64,000 nucleotides of DNA from Apostichopus japonicus (taxonomy: Eukaryota; Echinodermata; Holothuroidea; Aspidochirotida; Stichopodidae). The translations under genes and the position numbers were made by a program. Position 1 is the first letter of the stretch, and the number at the start of each line of letters is the position of its first letter. A model generated the notes under the pieces. That model searched no databases. It was not told the DNA's origin and saw only the letters and a program-made list of their open reading frames with translations. This document shows positions 13,901 through 25,900 of this stretch, piece by piece. The stretch is taken from NCBI RefSeq assembly GCF_037975245.1, contig NC_092564.1, positions 11,443,984 through 11,507,983 of the forward strand, given 5' to 3'.

Positions 13901-16900
13901 TCTCATGAGAGGGATTATCACTAGAAGCCTCTTGATTAACAGCAGCCTGTCGGTAACAATGGATATAAACTACAATGAAGAACTTCATAACATGAAAAGA
14001 AATCATGAAATATCAGAGCATTATCAAAGATTAATGCATTTTATGACATATAAAGGAGAGAGAAGTAGTCGTACTTACTAACATCACAAAATCATATTCC
14101 ACTTCTTACAGATTCACCATGAAGTATATCTCTTCCCCAACTGCCCCTATCTGCAACCCCCCACCCCCCCCTCACTCTCAATCTCTATCCTCAAAGTGGT
14201 ACCACTTATTTCAAATTTGTTTTGGCATTTATTGAAAATAGCAGCTTCAGTTTCAATTGCAGTCTTGTACCTGCCTTGAGTTTCCTGTAGTTCTATATTA
14301 GTCTTTATATGTCTTCCAAACTCAAAGACCTTGTGATATGGTCTCACTGCTTTTTCTTAACACTCATGCAAACAAGCCATTAATATTTTAAAGATGGTTT
14401 TCTTTCTGGACATTGTAAGTGTTTTGGCACATTTGATGTTTTTCTCGTAATGATCACCAAAACTCAAAAGAAAGCTGTCACATCTCCACCACCTATCTCA
14501 AAAAAACACAATTTCTATTGTAATCTCACTGCTTTTCTAAAGTGGTGCTTTTAATCTCCCAAATACATTGTATGCACTTACCATGAAAGCTGACTTTCCA
14601 CATCCTTGTTGTCCAGTTATAACAAAGACTGCATTCTTCTCTTTCCTGATCAGCTCCATTGTTTTAATAAGCTGTGGTCTGCGACCAACAAAGGCAGCAT
14701 TATATGAGTCCATGAGAGCTGTGTGGTGTCTCTCCTCCTCCTCGATGGCTTGACTCTGAGAGATCTGGAGTCAGTAAACAAATCCAGTATCATTTCATTA
14801 CCTGATTGGTTCAACAATATTGCTCTAGACAAATGATTTACTTTCTAGCTGTTGCATATTCATAACTGATACATATTCATGTTCAGAATAAATTGAAAAT
14901 CTACCAGAATGTATACATCATTCTTACTGAGCATTTGGCAAGTTTGGATCAAGCATTGGTCAAACTGCTCTGAAAGATCAGAGAGCAGTAATATCTTAAG
15001 GGTGTGCAGGGGGAAAGTTTCTCACAAAACAGGGGACACAATACATTTTATAGTGCCCATCTTTACGTATATAAAGTACCTTGATGTTGACAAACCTGAT
15101 TATCAAAGCTTTTTGAGAGGCTGTTCCATAGATTGTTGAGAACTCGCTCCCCAAATTCTTCCAGGCCACTGGTGATGGGTTTGTCATCAACCAGTCCTCC
15201 CCAATAACAAGGATAGCTGCAAATGGTTAAAAGATTCCAGTATGTAAGGAATATTAGAACTGAATGTCTACTTAACTTTCAAATAGAACTGTGCGTTTGA
15301 TGGATTGTCTTATTATATGTTTAATTTTCACATTCTTATCACTTGTTGACACTCTTTCAAGGAACACTTTAATATGCTCATGCACCAGTACAGAACAATA
15401 AAAGACTGGTCCCAAGCAGTCATTTACTTACAAGCCAGGGATGAACACTCTGTAGGTAATACACACATCCCTATCAATAAGGAAGCCAGACGACATTGAA
15501 AAATTTCTGTTAACGAACTCTAAAGATTTGCACACAAAACAAAGCAACTATTTGCCTTCTTTGAGCAATCAATTAAACTACTCAAATTCAGTGTATAGTT
15601 TCTCATTCATTTAATTCTGTTCTTGTTCCAATGATTACTCACTCTACAAAGGTTTCACATCCACTGTTTAATATCCTTCCCTTCAAGTCCTGCAACCTGA
15701 AGCTGCTCAAGTCCGAATCGGCTCCGAACATTTTCTTCCATTTGCGTGGAACGTCACTGAATGTACCAAAGAGAGAAAAGAAAAGAAAATATGAAATTTA
15801 CAATAAAACATTCATTCCAGGATTAATAAACTCATATGATGCCACTAGTCCAATAGATAAGAAAGTGACCAATCAGGAATAAACAAGTAAACAGGAGTAG
15901 CAAGCCGATACTGTAGACACACATATTCCCAAAACTTGGAATGGCTTGAATAAACCTGTGAGTTGTTTCTTCAAACAGTGACTCAAGACAACAAAAGAAG
16001 AACTACATTAAGTATTTGAAAATGACTTCTTTGACCAAGAGATCAAATGAATTGGAATGAAATTCTGCAACCTACAATGATTAGAGATTAAACTATGATT
16101 ACCTATTGGTTTATATTCTGCAATTTCTGCTTTAAGAGCAAGTTATGTAATTGAAAGACATCAATAATAATGTAATGAGGGATAAACAGCAATGATCAAT
16201 GGGAGACGGACAGGAACGTCAGGACAAGTAATTGCAGTTTCTGACAATAAATTTCATTTGTTTGTGTAGGGTAAAAAAAAATGATCAGATTTCTATTCTT
16301 TTTCTCTAAACACTGCATTTTAGATTAATTAATAAACAGAAATGTTGTTCCTTGTTTACCAAAAAAAACAGTAAACTTTGACAAATTGTCTTGTTTGGAG
16401 GGTATTTTTCTGGGCTATCAGCTGCCTGCTAAATATATAACAACATGGAAGCAGACACTGTGGCTCAAGAGAAACATTTCATGCAGGCTACTCAAAAGTT
16501 CACATTACGGTGGATGGTGTCCGAAAAGAAACAATTCTTACTCTAAGAAGGACGAGTCCCGTTGAAAAAAAAATGTCTTTTCTGTTTTGTCTTCCTTCAG
16601 GAACGCTTGTTGAACCTCTAATTCTGTCATTGATCTTCCAGCAGGGTAAGAGGAGAGCCACTCAAACTCAGAACCAGGAATGACCGGGTAGGACTCTGGA
16701 ATGTGACCATACCGATCACCCAGGATACAAATGAAATAATCGCAGTGAGCTACCTCCGAAAGACAAACCTCCACGGATCTGAAGGATGGAAGGGAAATGG
16801 AATGTAAAACAGATCGCCTCGTCATATGATAAACATAATGTGTAATAATAACTTTAATAATTTAAATAAATAGCGGTTGACAATTCTTGAGACCTTCTTC

Positions 16901-19900
16901 AAATTGTTTTCAAGGCATTTGCGGTTCCAAATCACAGCAGCTTATTATGAGACAGTTTGACGGGAAGTTAAGTACTTTACTAGAATTGTTTGGCATATGG
17001 TCAAATTTTTGTTACTGAGTGATGATAAACTTGATTCTCTCTGGAAATTGAAGCCTTTTTCCCTCAAGGAATGCAATGCAGACTTCAACTTGAATATAAT
17101 TTTAACTTTGGAAGACACTGCAAATTGTTGTCATAACACTTTGGCAACAGCTGCGTCTTGGTAACAGGGATGAGCCTGGGGTAATAAAAAATCACAGAAT
17201 TTTGCAAAAATTGAGATATAGGCTCCAGTTTGCATATGCTACAGTGTGTTAGGATAATAGTTTTTGTCCCGAATTCGCGGAAGAAGCTCATGCCTGTGGT
17301 AAGGACTATTCCGTTCTTACTTATTATGTTTGGTCTGTTCCTCCGTCACACCCCATCTCAGATCAACCTCCACGATATTCAAGAGGAGCTTCCTCGCTCT
17401 GGATCTCAGCTCGGGGAATACGTATCGGGTCAAGAGGTCACGTTCACCGTGCATGTCCTTGAATGTAGACGATATGAACACACGGACAGTCCTCCATCTG
17501 TGGGAGAAGATTAAAATATACGAAGGGATTTATGGAGGGTTAATTGATGTCATAAACAAAAGGGACCCATTTAAAGAAAGACCTTGAATTTCACCCGATT
17601 TTAATACGGAATGAGCACTGTAAGATTTTGATAAAAATATGGTTTTTTAATGGCCATTTAATAGAGGCATTTGGCAAAGATTATTATGATTAATATTCTC
17701 GCACAAGCACAAGTTATTTTCTTCTATGTATAACTTGCACAACTTAATGTACTAACAATAATTTTAATCTTACAAAGAAAGAGACACCACCTGGAAAATT
17801 AGTTTTGGAAACTACTCTATAATATTGAATAACAATGAAATACAAGCAAAGAAAAACAACTTGCCTCTGAACTGGAGGTCCATCCCTGATTTTCACATCT
17901 ACAGAGTTGCTCAAAGCTGGCTTCTCTGTCTGAAAAATGAACAGAAAGTTAAATTGAAGAAACTGTTGGTATAAAGAGACTGGCTATTATGTGTTGTGAT
18001 ATTAATCATCACAATATTAAAGAAACTAAAGTCAAAATTGGTGCTTCTCTGAGAAAGAAAAAAAAGCAAAGGTACGTTCCAAAAAAAAAACATAACAAGC
18101 ATTCTTTCCTTCTGAGATTTGATTCAGCAGTCATTAATGTAATTTGCAAGCAATGACATAAAAGATGTTTACACTTTGACCCAAATTCTGTTGCAAGGAC
18201 TGCCAATTGAATTCCCCTATCTGATGGACAGGAGTTGATTTACCCCAATGTCCGAAACATCCTTTTAGCAGGGGCCGATCCCAGAGTTTAAGAGGAGGGA
18301 TTGTCACTGTGAGGTGGTTGAAGCTCACTTCCACATCAGGTCTAGGGGTGCTCTCTAAGGAAAAGCGACAACTTTAAACGTGAAATGATGCATTGTGAGG
18401 CATATTTAGGCTTTAAATTAGATCTTTAATTAGGTATGAATGTAAAAGTTTGCCACATTAACTACCTTTAATCTTTTGTGTGTGGTTGAATAGAGAGGGT
18501 GTGCACCCCCACATCCTCTCTGGATCTGTTAATGTTGTGACTCCTGAATGCTGTAAAAGACTTACCTGTACATCCTTCAGAGAGTAAGATTTATCAATGT
18601 TCTCTACATGGTTGATCTGACCAGTATCTCCTCTCTCAGCAATAAACCTGAGTATCTGGTCACTGAATCCAGCAATGTATATGTCGTTTTTATGATCTTC
18701 GCTGGATTGGTTGGGAGATATGCTGTGGATGAGGACAATGAGTTAATACAATAGCTGCTTTGTCTTCTTGTTCAATACCAAGGACAGAAAGTGGAGGTTT
18801 AACATATTCTGTTACTGTAAAAGGTGGGATTCTGTACAATGTTAACTGAATTAACTGAAGATGCGTGAAGCCTGTGAACAATAATGGACTTCCCTCCCCC
18901 TCAATGAAAAATGAAATGTAGGCACACTTTTTACGTCACTTCTGTCAAAAAACCACATTTTCGTTGTTCCTTATAAATAATAAAATTATCATTAATTAAT
19001 CCCTTATAGTTTGCCCTCTAGTTTGTCCTATGAGTGTGCATTCACATGTGTTCACATGTACAGTGCTGTCATCATGGTGTGTATTCACCTGTAGTTTGTT
19101 CTGTTTAGGGTGCATTAACTTGAATTTTCATATTAGTGTGCAGTAACTTCCAGAGTTTAGTCACATCAGTATGTGTTCACCAGCAGAATGTATGATAAAA
19201 GTATAGTGCATTCACATACAACGTTTATCAATGAAGTGTTCAATCCCCTGCAGAGTTCGTCGATGTGCGTTCACCTAAAGTTTGTCATAAGAGTGTGCGT
19301 TCACCTGCAGAGATTGCCATATGAGTGTGTGTTCACCCACACACTTTGCCACGTCAGTGTGCCTTCCCCTGCATTGTCAAGGATTAAGAAGTGCTACTCA
19401 ATAACGATAGTCTGTCGTTCTTTGTTTCTACTTCTGTAATCAGTTTCCATATCAAATTGTAACAACAGAATAAAGAAAACCTACCCCAAGGTACTGCTCT
19501 TCAGGGCAATATTAACGAATAACATGTTTCTATTAATGATATGACGATAGGTTGAAATGCTCCTTCTCAAATCATTTGCCTCTGGTGTTTGCTTCATCCA
19601 ACCATCAGACAAGATGATAAAAGTATCAATCTGGAATAAACGATACAAAAAGAGACAATCGTTTAACCAAAAGAACCCTTACAGAATAAGTTTATGTTAC
19701 AGTTTGTGTAGCAATGCTGAACTTATCAAAACATGTTTGAAATAATTAAGGATAAGGCAGCTCAGTTTGCAAAGAGAAGGACAATAAGATGCCATGGACC
19801 ATTGGAAGTTCAAATTTAATTAACAAAAGCAAGTCCTTTTCGAAACTTGTTTACAATTTGCCAAGTCAGCTGTTCTGTTAATAATTAGCTTTATTAAAAG

Positions 19901-22900
19901 GAGTAGTGAAAGTATTTTATCGAGAGATAAAATCTGCTAGAATAACAGCAATTGCAGGACAGTTTGGTAATTGGGCAGGGCTATAACAGCCTCATAATTC
20001 ACTCCATAATTCTCTTTTATTTTCTGAACGCTTTCAATAATATGTTGGGGTTCCCAAGCCAATACTCACTTCTTCTCGATTCCTGATGACTTCCAGAAAG
20101 TATCTGTTCATCGTCTGGTAACTAGATTCTCCAGAAAGCATGTTCTGTGGATGTAAGATAATGCCACAGGCTTTGTCAAACAAGAGACCACTAGAATTAG
20201 AAATGCTTGATCAAAATAAGCTGCAAAGAATGGTCAGCCCCTCAGGTGTGGCAAAGAGGAAACAAAGCATATTAAATGCAAAAACAGACTGCTGGGAATC
20301 AAAACTATTACCAAGATTTTCTTTTTTAATATATTAAGAGAAGAGCTTGCATTGGTAAGTGTAAGAGCATTGAATGAGTGTCAAAGCCCCCCAAAACAGA
20401 CTGCTGGGAATCAAAACAGTTTCCAAGATTTTATTGTTTTTAACCATTAAAGAGAAGAGCTTGTATTGGTAAGTGTAAGAGCATGGCATGAGTGCCAAAA
20501 GCCCTGAAACTCATCTCATGTTACAGTGCCCAAGTACTTACCAATGGCATTAGGATGACAGAGTATTTACTTAGATCAAGTTTCAAACCATGTCATGTAA
20601 AGTTACATGGAAACTAATCGGATGCACTTTGGTATAAGTGTAAACAAATGTGCAATCAGTAATAATTCTACTTACTTTGGCTAGTTCTACTACACTTTGC
20701 ATGTTGTCCAAAATAGTGCCCTGTTCCAATTCGATGTCTTCATGTTTCACGGAGTCACAGAGGATAAATGAACATTCTTCACAGGAGTATTTACACATCA
20801 GACCCATTAGAGCGCCAACCTCAAGGACCTGTGAAAAATTCAGCCAAAATAAGTTCAAAAGTGGAAACAGTTCTTAATAAACATTGACCATCTGAAATTT
20901 GTTACATAATTTGTTTTTTTTAGTTATGACATTATTTGAAATATTTCAAAACCAAACATAGCCATGGAGTTATGCAAATTCAGAGAATCATTGTTGTAAC
21001 AATGCTTTGACAACACTTCAGACTTGAACTTATTTGAATACTTTTTCTAACCCATCAAAATATTAAGTAGCGCCCAGAATCTTGTCGAGAATCTTGGCAT
21101 GATGGCCATGAAGTGTTTTGCTCATTTTATTCACATTCCATCCATCTGATACTCAGAGTTTAGTGGTAACTTTAAATAAATGCTCTGAGGGAGGTCATAC
21201 AAACGAGATGCATCAGTTTACAAGTGGAAAGAGTGAAATCAGTGTCACAAGTTTGTCAAACAATAATTTCTGTTTGTTGAGGCTAAACCAATTAGGCAAT
21301 TAACAAATTGATCTCTTTCATGGAGTTACTCGTTAAAGTGATAATCACATCTTACTTTTTTGGGTTTCCCCATTCCTCTTGCACTAGTACAGGGCCCCCA
21401 CATGCCCTCTGTTACACTGCATAGTATTAGAGTTCTTCCCCTGATCGGTTTCACATTGTAAGAGGTCGCTATTTTCACAGCCGTATCCAAGGCTTTCCGG
21501 AACCTCTGTAAGAGCCTAGTGTCATACTTGAAGTCACTTCTGTCAACGGAAATGCAAATCAGAAAACTATGCAAAATTCTCTACACTGCAAATGAATTGA
21601 ATACCATGTACATGGGCATGTTTAACATAACAAACAAGATGGTTGCATCAGTAATGATCATATCACACATCCCAACAAGGTTTCCTTGCTGTGAACTCAA
21701 ATATCTGGTCCAGTCTTGTGGCAAGTAGCCCAACCACTGAGTGACAATTAATGAATTACCATCAGATATTTACATTCAAAATTAGACTAGACCAATCATC
21801 TAACTTTTCCATGAGAGCCACGTCAGGCCTAGGATAGCTGCTGTTGACGGTCATTTTTGAAACGTATGAGCCTTTCTCAAAAGTATAAAAACATCAAATG
21901 TGCCACCAGAATCACAAACCAAGGACACAACTTTTTCAGTATTTGCTTTTCAAGTATTTGCTTTAAATTTAACAAACCTGTCATGAATGGCTTGCCATGG
22001 TTTTTAATGTGATTAAATCTTACATGACAAATCAAACGGCTTACAGTGTTACAGGTTTTTTCTTCTTCTTCCAGAATGTTTCACCTTTTCCTCCTCCTCC
22101 TCGACCCCGTCCTCTGCCTCTCCCCCTGCCACCTCTGCCTCTGAAGCCCCCCCTATTACGACCTGCATCCCCAGATTCATCTGCATTTTCCTCTTGAGCT
22201 GTAGATGAATTACCAGGATTGTATTTACAAATGACGTCTATATTACTAGGTATCAAATTGAAGATAGATAATTCAATATTTATGTTGTTGACTTTCTCCA
22301 GGTCCCATTTCATGGATCAACCTCATCAGATTTGCATCTCAGTATTAAACCAGCGTATTCTCAATTATATCAAGTAGTGTCCTTCACACAATGGAGGAAA
22401 ACTATACAGAAGTTGCCAAGAACAAAAGTTTGCCTGATTACTACACATTTGATAAAACCCTCGGATAAAATTGATCGATATGATATTTAAAAGCTCTTTA
22501 ATACACGTCTTTGATATTCAAGATCATAAAATGGTCAAACACTTGTGGTGAAAAATTGATAGTAATAGTAACAATTATAATAACTATAATAATAATATTA
22601 ACGATAGTACACAATTCTTACATAGTGCAACACACACTAAAGTGTTGTTGTGCTGAGAAAAAGAGGACACAGTAACAAAATCTGTAACATTGATCATAGA
22701 TGATGAGTGTTAGGTAATGCTTTGAAACTGGAAAACACAGATTCACCGTCTTGTTGAGGCAGACTCAAAATTTAATTTAGAATATTTTGAATGGCATAGA
22801 GAGAGAGCATATTACTCCTTCATATATCAATTTTTACAAAATATGATGGAAGCTTCATATGATCATGTTAAATTTCCATGCATATACAATCAATCACTTT

Positions 22901-25900
22901 GGATAGATCCTCACTCAATCAATCAAGTCTTGTGCTAAATTACAAGAACCACGACTCACTCTGAGCTCTCTTCAGATCTTCTTCCATGTCTTCAAGGACC
23001 TGGTAGGCAGAGAAGAACCGGAACGGAAACTGCTTGCTGTGGGTGACAGATCCTTCATCTGTGAGCTTCTTGACGATCCATGAGAGGTGTTTGCTACTGA
23101 CTCCTGCCTTTATCACGTTTCTGAGATTGCGCAGCATGGCCATGAACGGAAGCTTCCTATGGTCTGCAGAAAGAAATGTAAAGTAGAAAGGGGGGGGGAG
23201 GGGAGGCTGTGAGAACATCATGGAATTGACTCTTTAAAGGATAAACAATTGGAATAATCTCATGATGTGGTTTTAATGTGTACATGATTACACTGTGCAC
23301 AGAAATTGAATATTGTTCTCTTACAATTGTTTGACCATAAAATTGATTGTTGAATATGCGTGGAAATTTACCATCATATAAAACTACTAATATAATTTGA
23401 ATGGAAAATTCCATTGATAGTTGAAACAACCTATGGTTCATGAAGAGAATATATACTTTTGCATTATCATCTCACATACAGTAAAATTAGTGTAGCAGTA
23501 TTGGAGGTTATGAAGTTTGTCAAGTATCAAGTATTATACAACACCTAATTGTATTCTGGTCATTTGATTGGTCAATAGCTCGTTGATTGCATGCAAAATT
23601 TGTTCCATTCAACTCGGCTGTGCCTCGTTGAATGGAGCATTCCATCCTTCAACTCATGAAATATTTGCACTATTGCACTCATAACCATTCATTATTTGTA
23701 AACTATTGTTCAAATATACGGTAACATAATGTGCTACATATGTGCTATAAACCTTTGCACTTGTGTAGCAATGTAACCATTTTGCAAAGTACTTTGCTAT
23801 GCGATACTGTATAAAGGATTGACTGCCTGTGTTTAACAGTTTTCTTAATATACCTATAAGGCTTTCCCATGTTTCAGCTTTATTTCCTTTAAGGGATACT
23901 TGAGTCTCCCAGGTTTCAGGTGTGGGTAGTTTCATACGTTTGCCAGCTCTTTCTGGTTCCCATGTGCCAGGCAGACGACTCTTGTAGAAAGATTCTAAAT
24001 CCTCTGGATATCTGAATTGAAGACGAAAAACATTTTATCACAAAAGACTGAAAAGCAGCAAAAGTTTGGTGTTTGATAAAAACTTTGGCGATATGAGATT
24101 CCAAATGATTAGACTGCAGATCCTTTCGATGCCTTTCATTTGCGAACAAAGTTTGCGAGTCACTGAAAAAATCCATTTGATTTTGGCAAATTTGTCACCC
24201 ATAAACCATTTTACATATAGAGTATTATTCTATGCAAAATAAAGTGCACATTTAAAGACACTAAATGTATATAAATGTATCCATCCATTTATTTGCAGTA
24301 TGAATAGTAACTTTATAAACTGCATTTTAATACGATCATGACTGGAATAGTTTCAGTTTCAATGCTCCCTTTAATATTCCCAAGTCAATAACTTGGGAGA
24401 ATGTCATTTTTAACTATATGATGACAAAGGTAACTGCACAAGCTCAAAATTCCCTTTGCATTTCCATTCCAAACTTCCTGATGACTGTTTAATAATCATG
24501 TTTATATTAACAATTATTGCTTCCTTTATGTTACACTGACATTTCTCATTATGTAAGCTACACTTGCTGATACAGGAAGCATAGTCACATTTGCCAGCGT
24601 GAGTGAACCTGTCATGCAATCTCAAGACCATACAGTAGTAGTTTCCCTGGACACTGCGGTCATGAGATCTACCAAACAGAGTAAGAGTTTCATAGCTGTA
24701 TAAGGGATTTCCCCCCCCCCCCTCATAAGCACCTCTGTAACACAAGGTGAACTCATTATTATAAATAGCTTTAATATAACCTCTGCCCCATTGAGCCACA
24801 CGATCATTATCAGATCTACCTTTTTCCAATGAGGCACATAACATGTTCAACTGGGTTGGTGATGTGCAGTTTTCGGATCAGCTCTTTAAGATTAAAGGAT
24901 CTCTTCTCAACATCTTCTTTCTCTTCTTCTTCTTCTTCATCATCTTCCTCTTTATCTTCATCTCTCTGCTCATCTTCTGCTTTGTTCTTAGATTCCTCCC
25001 TATCTTTCTTCTTCTTCCCTGTCTTTTTCTTGTCCTTGTTGTATTTTCCTAAGAAAAGGAAGTAGGTGAGATGTTTCAGCTTTGTTTTAAAATTTACTCT
25101 AGTTTAGTCTGAATGTAACAGTGGTACAAACATATAAACATTATCTTCTTTGTGAATTCTTCATGCATACAATCTTACGATCAATCGGACATACTGCGAT
25201 GTCGTGCAAAGGACTAATTTAATTCAGATGAGATTCCATTTCCGTTGACTGTAACATTTCTTTCAATCCATATTAGAGCTTCACTATCCTAAAATGAATG
25301 CTTACCGAGTTGATATTTATCAAAATCAGGGAACTTTGAGGTCATGACCTTTCTCAGAGCAGCAGGAAGGGCACCAAAGCTCATGGAGGCATCGTGAAAA
25401 GTCTGTTCAAAATAAAGGAAAAAGAAAAGGTTGTGATTTACAATAAACAGCACCTTGTCCAATTGTACACGAAAGAGTCAAAACCACCAGAAATTAGCTC
25501 TGTTGTCCAAAATATTTTTTTTCTTTGCTGACATTAAGATTGTCATCACAACTGCTAGCTAAATCCAACTCCAAAAGCCCATACATACCAAATATATTTC
25601 AGCAACTTCAATCCAGTCGGACGGAATTGCGATGGACTTTTGGAAATATTTTTTCAGAAAAGGTCGGCATTGGGTGGTGAAAGCAGCTGCTGCCAGGAGA
25701 AAGTTTGCAGTGGTCCTGATGTTGAGTTCCTTTCTGGTATACAATGCTACCTACATAACAAAAGAAAAGAAAAGGTGGATAAAAATAATGATATGAAACG
25801 AAAATCATAGCAATTTCATACTCAACCTATTTTAACCATCTAACAAACTTCTACAAAATATCGCATCTTCTACTAATAGTAAATGACTCTGGCTTTAGAG

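Larger units (their letters stand above)
17865..21539 (-). other. TEP1: TEP1 exons 9-14: vWA-like region and linker (residues 607-867)
   Basis: Exon 9 encodes FKYDTRLLQRFRKALDTAV followed by the strand GRTLILCSVTEG, matching the start of the vertebrate TEP1 region that follows TROVE and resembles the Ro60 vWA fold. Exons 10-13 continue with ALMGLMCKYS, SFILCDS, DTFIILSDGWM and ILRFIAERGDT. A DxSxS metal-binding motif is not obvious in the first strand (CSVTEG), so metal binding is doubtful. Exon 14 (17929-17865) is a short linker that ends at a GC donor. Confidence 0.85.

Noticed and set aside
18134-18357. Possible extra TEP1 exon (frame containing VEVSFNHLTVTIPPLKLWD)
   Set aside because: It has a good acceptor (TTCCTTAG), but exon 13 ends in phase 0. 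In that phase the sequence reaches a stop after nine codons, and skipping it joins exon 14 in frame.
22041-22053. Alternative donor GTAACA at the end of TEP1 exon 8
   Set aside because: Using it gives phase 0 and an immediate stop (AAG TGA) in exon 9; the stronger donor GTAAGC 8 bases downstream keeps the frame.
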